This document shows, one piece after another, positions 17,583-27,692 of a stretch of DNA of 63,939 nucleotides. The notes beneath the pieces are model-generated. The model saw nothing but the letters and a program-made list of their open reading frames with translations, was not told where the DNA came from and searched no databases. The DNA is from Prochlorococcus sp. AG-347-K18 (lineage in GTDB: Bacteria > Cyanobacteriota > Cyanobacteriia > PCC-6307 > Cyanobiaceae): NCBI GenBank assembly GCA_003281365.1, contig QCCF01000010.1, positions 1-63,939 on the forward strand. Reading direction: 5' to 3'. Positions within the stretch are counted from its first letter, which is position 1, and each line of letters opens with the position of its first letter. The position numbers and the translations under genes were made by a program.

Positions 17583-18809
17583 TTATTCACATGATTTCAT
17601 ATAATAAACATCACGTAATAATTTAAAAGCTTTTTCTTTATCAATATTATTAGAATTTTGGATAATGCTAATAATCATAGGGTTCTGATTTTTATATAAA
17701 TAGCCAGATAATGCAAAGACATTTGAAAGAGTTCCTGTTTTTCCATAAAACTTTCCAGATAATTCACTATTTACAAATCGTTTAGCTAATGTTCCTCTTA
17801 TTCCCAAAATTGAAAGTGTAGATTGATAAGCTTTAAAATCTTTAGAATATTTCATTTTATCTAAAAATAATACAACTAACTTTGAAGTAATTTTATTTTT
17901 TCTTGACAAGCCACTAGCATCTGCAAAAAAAGTATTATTTAAAGGCAGACCCTTGTTCTTTAACCATTTTCTTAATTTAAAATAATCATTATCATTCCAT
18001 GTTTTTGAGGCATTTTTAAAGATAGATTCTGCTGTAAAATTATGGCTTTCAGAATTTGATAATGTTAATAATGAGAGAATTGGATTTGAGTTAATTTTAC
18101 TTATCTCTACTCCGTCTTTTAAGTAGAATGTTTTTCCTGAATCAACAATATTAATATTTACAATTGAATTTAAGAATTTATTATTTAAATATTTTTTAAT
18201 AAAATTTTTTAAATTATAAATATCATCATTTTCATTGTGATTACTTTCTATTGCAAGAGATGTAATTGGAGATCCGTATTCGTAAAGTTTATCATTATAT
18301 GTCCAACCTTTAGGCCATTTTAATTTTGAATTAATTTCTAAAATATTAAAGTTTATATTTTTATTTTCTTCAACATTCGAAATTAGTTTAATTATATCTT
18401 CATAATTCAAATCAGGATCACCCTGTCCAACTAAATAATAGTTATTATTTTTTTTTAATAAGGATGTTTTTAAATTATTATTTAATTTATATTTACTCAA
18501 AACATAAGCTGATGAGAATAATTTTTGATTTGACGCTGGTAGTCTTGGAATTTCGTCGTTGTAGGAACTAATTAAACTACCTTTATTATTTATAATTGAT
18601 ACACTGAATGATTTATCCAATGTCTTATTTAATAAAGCATCATAACTAGGACATGTTTTTTTTCTATTAATTATTCCAGAATAATTAAAATAAATACTAT
18701 TTAAGATAGATATTTTCTGATTTGATAGTAAAAATCTTATTAGGAAAGGAGATGTTACTAATACAAGAACAACTAAGAAAAATAAATAAATTTTTTTTAT
18801 CACTATCAA
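17583..18809 (-). CDS. dacB: D-alanyl-D-alanine carboxypeptidase / endopeptidase, PBP4 (DacB) family
   Basis: A serine penicillin-binding protein that trims or cuts peptidoglycan cross-links. An N-terminal hydrophobic segment (about 5-28) exports it. Active-site motifs: SxxK as S93-N-Q-K96 in LPASNQKLFSS; a probable SxN in SESHNFTAE; and KTG at 357-359 (FYGKTGTLSNVF). The start codon is TTG at 18809, with GTG two codons later as the alternative. It begins one base after the DUF1995 stop, so it is likely co-translated in a dapF-desulfurase-DUF1995-dacB group. The 408 residues are a little short of E. coli DacB. Confidence 0.88.
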   Translation of the reverse strand: MIVIKKIYLFFLVVLVLVTSPFLIRFLLSNQKISILNSIYFNYSGIINRKKTCPSYDALLNKTLDKSFSVSIINNKGSLISSYNDEIPRLPASNQKLFSSAYVLSKYKLNNNLKTSLLKKNNNYYLVGQGDPDLNYEDIIKLISNVEENKNINFNILEINSKLKWPKGWTYNDKLYEYGSPITSLAIESNHNENDDIYNLKNFIKKYLNNKFLNSIVNINIVDSGKTFYLKDGVEISKINSNPILSLLTLSNSESHNFTAESIFKNASKTWNDNDYFKLRKWLKNKGLPLNNTFFADASGLSRKNKITSKLVVLFLDKMKYSKDFKAYQSTLSILGIRGTLAKRFVNSELSGKFYGKTGTLSNVFALSGYLYKNQNPMIISIIQNSNNIDKEKAFKLLRDVYYMKSCE

Positions 18810-18810
18810 T

Positions 18811-19437
18811 TTATAAATTTACAAAAATTGTTTCATTATCGGGTTTAATTTCAAATTCTTTTTTAAAAAAATATTTTTTGTTTTCTTCTTTGAAAAGCAA
18901 CCAGTTATTTGGATAAATATGCATAAGAGCTGCTTTATTTAAAGGCTGAAGAAAATATATATTTTTCCAAGTTTTGACAAAATTTTTACGTCTCTCTCTA
19001 ATAACACTTCCTATCCCAATATTTGCATCTTCAAATTTTGGATTTAATGAATAATGCATTCCTTGATAGTTATCAGACATAGGTTCAAATGAATCGAAAT
19101 CATATGGCTGTGGTAGTATCGATATCATTGCACTATCAATATTATTTATATTATTTGATTCATTAAATGATTTAAAAGTAAATATTTTATCTTTGATATC
19201 TGGATAGTCTCTTTGAGCCAAAGCCACAGCACCTTGATCAGCATATGTTATGAATACATTATTATTTTTAGATAATATCTTGTAGATAGTTATTCCAATT
19301 CGGTTAAACTTTAATCCTTCAAAATTAAATTCTATAGTAAATCTTTTATTTGAATCTAATAAACTCGGAATAATTGCAGCCTCCATATTCATAAGAGATT
19401 CATTTAAATCTTTAGGTAGTCTGTAATTAGTTTCCAT
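18811..19437 (-). CDS. DUF1995 family protein (208 aa)
   Basis: A cyanobacterial and plastid family of unknown function. The features that place it are the N-terminal LPKDLNESLMNMEAAIIPSL, the GLKFNRIGITIYKIL strand, the central run of NVFITYADQGAVALAQRDYP, and a late Trp/Leu region where the chain abuts a membrane-like hydrophobic surface. No signal peptide or catalytic motif is obvious. Its start overlaps the cysteine desulfurase stop by one base (TAATG), so translation is probably coupled. Confidence 0.82.
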   Translation of the reverse strand: METNYRLPKDLNESLMNMEAAIIPSLLDSNKRFTIEFNFEGLKFNRIGITIYKILSKNNNVFITYADQGAVALAQRDYPDIKDKIFTFKSFNESNNINNIDSAMISILPQPYDFDSFEPMSDNYQGMHYSLNPKFEDANIGIGSVIRERRKNFVKTWKNIYFLQPLNKAALMHIYPNNWLLFKEENKKYFFKKEFEIKPDNETIFVNL

Positions 19438-20609
19438 TAAAATTTTTTAATACATATTTGAATAAGTTCTAAAAATTTATCTATTTCTGACTTATTGTTT
19501 ATTGAACCTAAAGTAACACGAATATTTGAATATAGTTCATCATCTTTTAATCCAATATTTTTAAGTGTTGAGCTAGGTTTTCCGGATGAGCTTGAACAAG
19601 CACTCCCACTACTTATGGCTATTCTATTTTCTGACATGAAATTAACAATCTTATAGGCTTTTATAGGTTCAAATAGTTTATTTAATAATAGAAACGAAAT
19701 ATGATTGGGAAGTCTATGGTTAATACTACCCGTAATCTTTATATGATTATTATCCTTAATTTTTTGATAAAAATAATTTTTAAGTTTATCAATTTTATTA
19801 GAAGGAAATTCAGTTATGTATTCATATAATTTTATTTTTCCTTTAATATTCTTTAATGATTCATACATTCCAGCGATTAATGGCAAAGCTTGTGTACCTT
19901 GTCTAATTGAAAATTCCTGAGTAAGTGATATGTCTTTATTCTTTAAAATTTGTCTGGACTTTTCTTTTGTTAAAAGAATACCGATACCTTTTGGACCTCC
20001 AAATTTATGAGCAGATAAACTTAAAAAATCACATTTAAGATCTTTCCAACTGAATATTCCATTACTTATTATTTGAGTTCCATCTACATGAAACATTATA
20101 TTTAATTCTTCACATTTGGAACCTATAAATTGAACAGGTTGTACTGTCCCAATTTCACTTTGTCCCCAAATAATTGATACAAGCTTAGTTTCATTGGTTA
20201 ACATTTTATCGATATTAGATATATTTAAAATTCCATCATTATTTACCGTCCATTCGTAAATATCCCAATTTTGTTTTCTTAGTTTATTAGCACAAATAGT
20301 TGTTGCTTGATGTTCAATATTCGAAATGACAACTCTACCATTTTTAAAGTTCTCATAAATATTATTAAATACAATATTTGTTGATTCCGAAGAACCAGAT
20401 GTAAAAATTATATCCTCTGGATTTGCATCAAATATATAAGCAATTTTAGATCTAATTTTTTCAAGATATGTAGAGCATTTTATCCCTAGCTCATATGTAG
20501 ATGAAGGGTTATGCCAATAATTTCTATAAGTTGAGTTTATTATATTTAAAACATTCTCAGATAATGGAGTTGTGGATGCATTATCTAAGTAGATAAAATT
20601 ATTTTCCAT
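19437..20609 (-). CDS. Cysteine desulfurase, NifS/IscS-like class V aminotransferase
   Basis: A PLP enzyme that takes sulfur from cysteine for Fe-S clusters or thio-modified tRNA. The PLP lysine is K202 in LSAHKFGGPKGIGIL. The persulfide cysteine is C338 in SSGSACSSSSGKPSS, the group I (NifS/IscS) pattern. Other conserved parts are the N-terminal YLDNASTTP and the SGSSESTN loop. The 390 residues are normal. It starts one base inside the dapF stop and ends one base inside the DUF1995 start. Which of several cyanobacterial desulfurases it is cannot be decided from sequence alone. Confidence 0.9.
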   Translation of the reverse strand: MENNFIYLDNASTTPLSENVLNIINSTYRNYWHNPSSTYELGIKCSTYLEKIRSKIAYIFDANPEDIIFTSGSSESTNIVFNNIYENFKNGRVVISNIEHQATTICANKLRKQNWDIYEWTVNNDGILNISNIDKMLTNETKLVSIIWGQSEIGTVQPVQFIGSKCEELNIMFHVDGTQIISNGIFSWKDLKCDFLSLSAHKFGGPKGIGILLTKEKSRQILKNKDISLTQEFSIRQGTQALPLIAGMYESLKNIKGKIKLYEYITEFPSNKIDKLKNYFYQKIKDNNHIKITGSINHRLPNHISFLLLNKLFEPIKAYKIVNFMSENRIAISSGSACSSSSGKPSSTLKNIGLKDDELYSNIRVTLGSINNKSEIDKFLELIQICIKKF

Positions 20610-21469
20610 TAATTTACTATCATTGATCCTGAGAAAACCTTTTTAGCACTGCCCGTCATCAAGACTTCACAATCGTCTTTTGACCATTCAATTTTAAGAT
20701 TACCTCCTGGTAAAGTTACTATGGTTTGTGAATTACAAAGGCCTAATTTATAAGCTGCTACATGAATAGCACAGGCACCTGTTCCACAGGCTAAGGTTGG
20801 TCCTGCACCCCTTTCCCATACTTTTACTTTGATATTATCTCTATTTAAGATTTGACAAAAGTGCACATTAGTTTTTTCTGGAAATAATTTATTTTTTTCA
20901 AATATAGGCCCAAGGCTGGAAAGAAGAATTGACTTTATGTCTTGTACAAAGAATATTAAATGAGGATTTCCCATTCCTACGGCATAACCTGTATTAGTAA
21001 AATTTTTCTCAATAAATTCATGTGAAGGAATTGAATTGATTTTTTTTTCAATTGTTGTTGGAATATTTTGACTTTCTAAAATTGGAACCCCCATTTTTAC
21101 AGTAATTTCATCATTTATATATTTTGCAATTTTTAAACCTGCTTTAGTCTCAATTTTATATTCTATATTTTTATTATTCATTGAATCATTTTCATGGAGA
21201 TACTCAATTAAACACCTTATTCCGTTTCCACACATTTGTGCTTCAGAACCATCAGAATTGAAGATTATCATTTTTGCATCATTATCTTTATTAGGTTCTT
21301 CTATAAAAATCACACCATCTGCTCCAATACCAAATTGCCTGTTGCAAATTTTATTTATATCAAATATTTTATTTGTCTTATAATTTTTAAATAAATCATT
21401 TCCTCTTGAATCGATTACTATGAAATCATTCCCATTACCTTGATATTTCTCAAAAGTTATATTTTTCAT
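20609..21469 (-). CDS. dapF: Diaminopimelate epimerase
   Basis: Converts LL- to meso-diaminopimelate for lysine and peptidoglycan. The two catalytic cysteines are visible: C80 in SDGSEAQMCGNGIRC and C228 in GPTLACGTGACA. The N-terminal motif FEKYQGNGNDFIVID is classic. The 286 residues are normal for the family. It is the first gene of a tightly overlapping minus-strand group that ends with dacB, another peptidoglycan gene, and is divergent from leuS. Confidence 0.96.
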   Translation of the reverse strand: MKNITFEKYQGNGNDFIVIDSRGNDLFKNYKTNKIFDINKICNRQFGIGADGVIFIEEPNKDNDAKMIIFNSDGSEAQMCGNGIRCLIEYLHENDSMNNKNIEYKIETKAGLKIAKYINDEITVKMGVPILESQNIPTTIEKKINSIPSHEFIEKNFTNTGYAVGMGNPHLIFFVQDIKSILLSSLGPIFEKNKLFPEKTNVHFCQILNRDNIKVKVWERGAGPTLACGTGACAIHVAAYKLGLCNSQTIVTLPGGNLKIEWSKDDCEVLMTGSAKKVFSGSMIVN

Positions 21470-21576
21470 TTGTAGATAATATATTTTAAATTTTAATTAT
21501 AAATTATTCCTTTTAACAATCTATTTCTATTTTATACAATGGATATTAAAATAATAATTTAATAAATAAAAATTAA

Positions 21577-24147
21577 GTGATTTCTCCCGATAAGCAATAT
21601 GAGGCCGATACCAATTTATATAATCCATCTGAAATAGAAAAAAAATGGCAGTCAATATGGACAGAAAACAATTTATACAAAACCGATGAATTAACTGAGA
21701 ATACCGATAAATTTTATGCCTTATCAATGTTTCCCTACCCTTCAGGTAATCTTCATATGGGACATGTTAGGAATTATGTTATTACAGACTTAATAGCTCG
21801 GTTCCAAAGGTTTAAGGGTAAATCTGTCTTACATCCAATGGGTTGGGACGCTTTTGGTTTGCCTGCTGAGAATGCAGCGATTGAAAGAGGAATTAGTCCA
21901 AGTGTCTGGACTAAAAAAAATATTGCTCATATGAAGTCACAATTAAAGCTTTTGGGACTATCAGTTGATTGGGATAGGGAATTTGCAACTTGTGATGAAA
22001 ATTATTATATTTGGACACAATATCTATTTTTAGAGTTATACAAGGCAGGTCTTGTATATCAAAAGGAATCAGAAGTTAATTGGGATCCTATAGATAATAC
22101 AGTCTTAGCCAATGAACAAGTTGACTCAGAGGGTAAATCTTGGAGATCTGGTGCAGTAGTTGAAAAAAAATTATTAAAGCAATGGTTTTTAAGGATTACA
22201 AATTATGCGGACGAGTTATTGAATGATTTAGAAAAATTAGATAACTGGCCACAAAGAGTAAAAATAATGCAAGATAATTGGATTGGAAAGTCAATTGGTA
22301 CAAATATTAATTTCAATATCAATACTAATCCAGAAAAGAAAATAACTGTATTTACAACAAGGCCAGATACTTTATTTGGAGTTACTTATTTAGCAATTTC
22401 TGTTAATCATTCATTAATTAAAAATATTTCTGATAAAGAAACTATACAAGATTTAGAAAATCTTAAACAATATTTGAAAAATAATAAAAATAATGAACTT
22501 GAAAAGATTGGAATAAAAACTAGCTTAATAGCAATAAATCCAGTTAATTCTGAACCTATTCCTATTTGGGTTGCAAGTTATGTCCTCGATGAATACGGTA
22601 CAGGTGCTGTTATGGGAGTGCCTGCTCATGATCAAAGAGATTTTGAGTTTGCTAAGAAAAATAATATTGATATTAAACAGGTAATAATAAAGGATAAAAG
22701 TGAACAAACTAAGAAGCTTGATGAAGCTTATGTGGAAAATGGATATCTTATTAATTCAAATCAATACAATGGTTTAGAAAATACTATTGCTAAATTAAAA
22801 ATTTCAGAGGAGGGCGTAAATAATGGATGGTCTGAAAATAAGATTCAATATCGTTTAAGAGATTGGTTAATATCTAGACAAAGATATTGGGGATGTCCGA
22901 TTCCCATCGTTAATTGCAAAAAATGTGGATCTGTTCCTTTAAACCAATCGGAATTACCTGTTGCATTACCAAAAGATATAGATATCTCAACTAACAAGAT
23001 TAATGCTTTAGGTGATAACAATATTTGGATAAATACAACATGTCCAAAATGTGGAATAGCGGCAAAAAAAGAAACTGATACTATGGATACTTTTATGTGT
23101 TCATCATGGTATTTTTTAAGATATCCATCATCAAAATGTTCAAATAAGCCATTTGAAAAGATTGAAATTAATAAATGGTTGCCTGTAGATCAATATGTTG
23201 GAGGAGTAGAGCATGCAATATTGCATTTGTTATATGCAAGATTTTTCACTAAAGCTTTGCGGGATAATAAACTATTTGAAATTGATGAACCATTTAAAAA
23301 ACTATTAACGCAAGGAATGGTTCAGGCTGCAGCCTATAAAAACAATAAAACGGGTAAATATGTTTCTCCTTCCGATATTAATGACCTTTCAAATCCCACA
23401 GATCCTATTGATAATAGCAAACTTGAAGTTCTTTTTGAGAAGATGTCTAAGTCAAAATATAATGGAATTGACCCTGAATCAGTAATTAAAAAATATGGAG
23501 CAGATACAGCAAGAATGTTTATATTATTTAAAGCCCCGCCAGAAAAAGATCTGGAATGGGGAGATACAGATGTTGAAGGACAATTTAGATTTTTAAGCAG
23601 GATTTGGAAGCTTTATATACATTGTGCAAAAGATATAAATATAAAATCTAATTCGTATCCAGATAAAGAAAAAAGTTTAATAAAGTCAACTAATATCGCT
23701 ATAAAAGAAATTTCAAATGATATATTAAATAATCAATTTAATACTGCGATTTCAGAATTAATGAAGTTTTATAATTCATTATCAAATTGCATTAATCACG
23801 TAAATAATAATTTAAAAATTGATGCTTTAAAAACATTTTGTATTTTATTGGCTCCATTCGCACCTCATATTGCAGAGGAAATATGGCATCTTATAGGATT
23901 TAAAAAATCTGTGCATTTAGAACACTGGCCTTCCTTTAATGCTGAGGCACTAAAGGAAAATTCATATGAATTAGTAATACAAGTGAATGGAAAAGTTAGA
24001 GACAAAGTAAATATTAATAATAAAATGAGTGAAGATCAAATTAAAGAATTGACTCTCATAAGACCTAACATATTAAAATGGACTCAAGATAAGGAAATAA
24101 GAAAAATAATTATTGTTAAAGGAAAAATTATTAATATTGTTGTTTAA
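21577..24147 (+). CDS. leuS: Leucyl-tRNA synthetase
   Basis: A class I aminoacyl-tRNA synthetase of 856 residues. Signature motifs: HIGH-type HMGH at 60-63 ([15 protein letters not shown]) and KMSKS at 622-626. Between them lie a CP1 editing domain ([28 protein letters not shown]) and a zinc-like CxxC pair region ([10 protein letters not shown] and TTCPKCG). The start is GTG at 21577, forced because an in-frame TAA sits directly before it. No clear Shine-Dalgarno sequence precedes it. It overlaps the convergent pgi gene by 4 bases. Confidence 0.97.
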   Translation: MISPDKQYEADTNLYNPSEIEKKWQSIWTENNLYKTDELTENTDKFYALSMFPYPSGNLHMGHVRNYVITDLIARFQRFKGKSVLHPMGWDAFGLPAENAAIERGISPSVWTKKNIAHMKSQLKLLGLSVDWDREFATCDENYYIWTQYLFLELYKAGLVYQKESEVNWDPIDNTVLANEQVDSEGKSWRSGAVVEKKLLKQWFLRITNYADELLNDLEKLDNWPQRVKIMQDNWIGKSIGTNINFNINTNPEKKITVFTTRPDTLFGVTYLAISVNHSLIKNISDKETIQDLENLKQYLKNNKNNELEKIGIKTSLIAINPVNSEPIPIWVASYVLDEYGTGAVMGVPAHDQRDFEFAKKNNIDIKQVIIKDKSEQTKKLDEAYVENGYLINSNQYNGLENTIAKLKISEEGVNNGWSENKIQYRLRDWLISRQRYWGCPIPIVNCKKCGSVPLNQSELPVALPKDIDISTNKINALGDNNIWINTTCPKCGIAAKKETDTMDTFMCSSWYFLRYPSSKCSNKPFEKIEINKWLPVDQYVGGVEHAILHLLYARFFTKALRDNKLFEIDEPFKKLLTQGMVQAAAYKNNKTGKYVSPSDINDLSNPTDPIDNSKLEVLFEKMSKSKYNGIDPESVIKKYGADTARMFILFKAPPEKDLEWGDTDVEGQFRFLSRIWKLYIHCAKDINIKSNSYPDKEKSLIKSTNIAIKEISNDILNNQFNTAISELMKFYNSLSNCINHVNNNLKIDALKTFCILLAPFAPHIAEEIWHLIGFKKSVHLEHWPSFNAEALKENSYELVIQVNGKVRDKVNINNKMSEDQIKELTLIRPNILKWTQDKEIRKIIIVKGKIINIVV

Positions 24148-25727
24148 GAATTTATTTTCTGAATAACTAATGAATTTGGATTTGACCAATCGCCCTTAAC
24201 TAAATAATTATCATTACCGAAACACATTTCACGGAGTATGAAAAATATAGGTTCACTCACTGAATTATCAAATAATGATGTTATGTCTTTTATAGAATAT
24301 TCTCCACCTTCATCTAATAAATTACTTACTTTTTGTTGATATTCAATAATATTTGCGGCTGCTTTCTTTCCAGCTTCAACTCCAGGTTGATCATATGCAT
24401 TTATATTTACCAATTCAGCGTAGAAGGATACAGCCCTCTCAAATAAAGCGATTAAGGCACCTAGTGAAAAACAATTTAACTTTTCTAAGGTAATAGTGAT
24501 ACTTTGTCTGTTTTCACTAGAGAGTGCTGATCTGGTTCCTTGCAAAAAACCAGAAAGATATTGTTTAGGATTCTCTTTTTCATCAAAAATATTGGTAGAT
24601 GGAGAATCTAATAATTCAATAAAAATACAAAAGAAATTATCAATACCATCTCTCAGTTGCTGAACATAAGCATGTTGATCTGTAGATCCTTTATTACCAA
24701 AAACAGAAATACCTTGATTAACTACTTCACCATTCCTATTAAATTTCTTTCCTAATGATTCCATTACTAATTGCTGTAGATATTTACTAAAAACCTGTAA
24801 CCTATCTCTATAAGGTAATACGACCATATCTCTTTTACCAGCGCCATCCCCAGTTAGATACCATGCGGATGATAATAGTGCTGCTGGATTATTTCTAAAA
24901 TCCCTTATACGTGTGGCTTCATCCATTAATGATGCACCTCTAATAAATTCAGATATATTTTCATTAATAAGAGCTAATGGAAGTAAGCCCACAGCGCTTG
25001 TAATACTTGTTCTTCCTCCAACCCAATCTTGCAAATTAAATATTTTTAACCAATTTTCAGAAGTGGCTTTTTTAAATAACTTACTATCTTTCATAGTTAT
25101 AGCTATAGCATTAGAATTCCATTCAAGATAATTGTTTTCGCAATGACTTTTAATAATTTCCATAGCAATTCTAGGCTCAGGGGTTCCACCTGACTTGCTT
25201 ACTACTACAAATAATGTTGTTGATAATTTTTCAGATAACTCTTCTAACTTTTCGCTAATTAAAAAAGGATCAATATTATCGATATAAGAAAAATTTAGGC
25301 CTTTAGAACACTTCTGCAGTGACTCTGTTATTAATAATGGTCCCAAACCACTTCCACCAATTCCTATCCATAAAACATCAGTATACTTTTTATTTTTCTT
25401 ATTCTTGATATCTCCATTTAAAATTTGTTTTCCAAATTCAGAGATTAGATTAATATCTGCTCTAATTTCCTCTCCTATTTTTGAAGATGGTGAAATTGAT
25501 GGATTTCTAAGCCAATAATGCCCAACCTGCCTATCTTCATCAATATTTGAGATTGCACCATTTTCTAATTCTTTTATTGATGAAAAAACATCTATAAATT
25601 TACCTTCTAAATTAATTATCTCTTTACTTGTGAAATAAATTTTGCTTATGTCTAACCAAATATTTAATTTTTTATCAAACCAAAGATAATTACAAAATTT
25701 ATCCCAAGAGTTTAAATCTCCATTCAT
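24144..25727 (-). CDS. pgi: Glucose-6-phosphate isomerase
   Basis: Interconverts glucose-6-phosphate and fructose-6-phosphate in the Calvin and pentose phosphate network. Recognisable motifs are [40 protein letters not shown] (the SKSGGTPE sugar-phosphate loop), [20 protein letters not shown] and [11 protein letters not shown] near the C-terminus. The 527 residues match the cyanobacterial form. Convergent with leuS, overlapping by 4 bases. Confidence 0.96.
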   Translation of the reverse strand: MNGDLNSWDKFCNYLWFDKKLNIWLDISKIYFTSKEIINLEGKFIDVFSSIKELENGAISNIDEDRQVGHYWLRNPSISPSSKIGEEIRADINLISEFGKQILNGDIKNKKNKKYTDVLWIGIGGSGLGPLLITESLQKCSKGLNFSYIDNIDPFLISEKLEELSEKLSTTLFVVVSKSGGTPEPRIAMEIIKSHCENNYLEWNSNAIAITMKDSKLFKKATSENWLKIFNLQDWVGGRTSITSAVGLLPLALINENISEFIRGASLMDEATRIRDFRNNPAALLSSAWYLTGDGAGKRDMVVLPYRDRLQVFSKYLQQLVMESLGKKFNRNGEVVNQGISVFGNKGSTDQHAYVQQLRDGIDNFFCIFIELLDSPSTNIFDEKENPKQYLSGFLQGTRSALSSENRQSITITLEKLNCFSLGALIALFERAVSFYAELVNINAYDQPGVEAGKKAAANIIEYQQKVSNLLDEGGEYSIKDITSLFDNSVSEPIFFILREMCFGNDNYLVKGDWSNPNSLVIQKINS

Positions 25728-25878
25728 TTTATATATTTGTTTCTTTTATTTATTATTTAATTATATCTATACGAATAGTACATAGATTTGAATCATTTAA
25801 ATTTGTTTAAATTTTTATCTTCAAATAAATATGTTTTTGAATATAAACAATTTAAATTGAGGGTTTATTTTATTTCAT

Positions 25879-26565
25879 ATGAATTTATCATTGGATAAAA
25901 TAGAAACTTTGGATAGATCATTTGATTACATAATTTCGCCTGAAATATCGGAATTTAGAAGATTTTCCCCAAAATTAAAAATAGGTGTACTTGCTTCTGG
26001 GAAAGGAACAAACTTTCAGGAGTTAATTAATCTCTCAGAAAAAAGAGAATTAGATATTGACATAAAAGTTCTCATAACTAACAAAGATGATGCAGGTTGC
26101 ATAAAAAGAGCAGAAAGTGTAAAAATTCCTCACAAAATAATAAGAAGCAATGACTATATGCAAAAAGAGAAATTTGAATTAGAAATTATAAATACTTTAA
26201 TTAATTTCGATGTTGAACTTATTGTAATGGCTGGCTGGATGAAAATTGTCACTCCCTATTTTATTAATAAATTTAAGAATAAGATTATTAATATTCACCC
26301 ATCATTACTTCCTGCATATAAGGGTGGTTCTGCTATAAAGGACTCTATAGTCAATGGTTCAAAAATAACTGGTTGCTCTGTACATTTTGTTGATGAGGAG
26401 GTAGATAGTGGTTCTTTGATAATGCAAGCTGCATTGTCAATTAGAGATGATGATGATATTGATTCACTTACTAAAAGAATACATATGCTTGAGCATAAAA
26501 TTTTACCTCACTCAATATCTCATGCTGGTTATTTGATAAGAAGTAATTTTAAGGAAAATTATTAG
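25879..26565 (+). CDS. purN: Phosphoribosylglycinamide formyltransferase
   Basis: Formylates GAR with 10-formyltetrahydrofolate in purine synthesis. The catalytic triad is visible as N138 and H140 (IINIHPSLLPAYKGG) and D176 (EEVDSG). The nucleotide loop is LASGKGTNFQELI (about 38-50). The protein has a 33-residue N-terminal extension before the usual start (KIGVLASG), as in related picocyanobacteria. The 3' end overlaps argC by 17 bases on opposite strands. Confidence 0.94.
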   Translation: MNLSLDKIETLDRSFDYIISPEISEFRRFSPKLKIGVLASGKGTNFQELINLSEKRELDIDIKVLITNKDDAGCIKRAESVKIPHKIIRSNDYMQKEKFELEIINTLINFDVELIVMAGWMKIVTPYFINKFKNKIINIHPSLLPAYKGGSAIKDSIVNGSKITGCSVHFVDEEVDSGSLIMQAALSIRDDDDIDSLTKRIHMLEHKILPHSISHAGYLIRSNFKENY

Positions 26566-27604
26566 TTAACTCAAGTCCATCATCAATTGAAAAACCACTC
26601 ATAATATTTAAATTTTGAATTGCTTGTCCAGTTTGTCCTTTTAATAAATTATCAATTACAGATAAAATAATAATCCTTCCATTTCGATTATCAACTTTAA
26701 CTGATAAGAAAATTTGGTTTGTATTTTTAACCCACTTTGTTGATGGGAATATATCTACAGGTAAGACTTTAATATTTTTATAGTTTCTATAATAATTATC
26801 TAAAAGAATTCTGCAATCATCAGAAGTTAATCCAGGATCTTTTAATCTCGCATATATAGTGGAATGCATACCCCTTGAAATGGGAACTAAATGAGGAGTA
26901 AAGAGGAGTTCAATTTTATTTCCAGAGATTAAAGATGCTACTTGTTCTATCTCTGACGTGTGTCTATGGTTTATCAATCCATATGCAGATAAACCTTCTC
27001 CACATTCTGATAATAGTAGCTTTTGACTTGGTTCTCGCCCCCCTCCAGAAGTTCCGCTTTTAGAATCAATTACAATACCTTCATTCTCAATAATACCCTG
27101 AGATAAATAAGGAGCTAAGGGAATAAGAGCCGAGGTTGGATAACAGCCAGGACATGCAATTAATCTTCCTTTTAAAATCGCATCTTTATTTATTTCAGGA
27201 AGACCGTAGACTGCTTCCTTACATAAATCATCATCATTTCTTTTAAAAATAGCAGCCTCTTTAAAATAAACTTTTTCCCATTCATCTAATGATTTATATC
27301 TATAGTCAGCAGATAAATCAATAACTCTAACTCCTTTATCTAGTAATTTCCTTGTCAAAGTTGAAGATAGGCCATTAGGTAAACAAAGTAGTGCTATATC
27401 GGCATTTTTTGCGATATTCTCTACTGAAATTTTTTCTATGTAAGGATCTTTATCAAGATAAATAAAGGGGAAATTATCATTCCACTTTGTTCCAGATGTT
27501 TTATTACCTCCCAAAAATGAGATTTTATGATTTTTATTTTTTTTTAAAAGATTTACCGCTTGAATACCGCCGTAACCAGTAGCACCTACTATTGCAACAT
27601 TCAT
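26549..27604 (-). CDS. argC: N-acetyl-gamma-glutamyl-phosphate reductase
   Basis: The NADPH-dependent third step of arginine synthesis. The catalytic cysteine is C154 in ACPGCYPTSALIPLAPY. The N-terminal Rossmann motif is AIVGATGYGGIQAVNLL. Other family blocks are VIDLSADYR, YGLPEINKD and SGTSGGGREPS. The 351 residues are normal. It is convergent with and overlaps purN, and divergent from ribBA. Confidence 0.96.
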   Translation of the reverse strand: MNVAIVGATGYGGIQAVNLLKKNKNHKISFLGGNKTSGTKWNDNFPFIYLDKDPYIEKISVENIAKNADIALLCLPNGLSSTLTRKLLDKGVRVIDLSADYRYKSLDEWEKVYFKEAAIFKRNDDDLCKEAVYGLPEINKDAILKGRLIACPGCYPTSALIPLAPYLSQGIIENEGIVIDSKSGTSGGGREPSQKLLLSECGEGLSAYGLINHRHTSEIEQVASLISGNKIELLFTPHLVPISRGMHSTIYARLKDPGLTSDDCRILLDNYYRNYKNIKVLPVDIFPSTKWVKNTNQIFLSVKVDNRNGRIIILSVIDNLLKGQTGQAIQNLNIMSGFSIDDGLELTNNFP

Positions 27605-27692
27605 TTCCTTGAATTGGCAGACTTTGAGATAGGATTATAAAAAGTTGAACTCAATGTAACTAAAACCCTATTTTTCTATATTGATAGGAATA

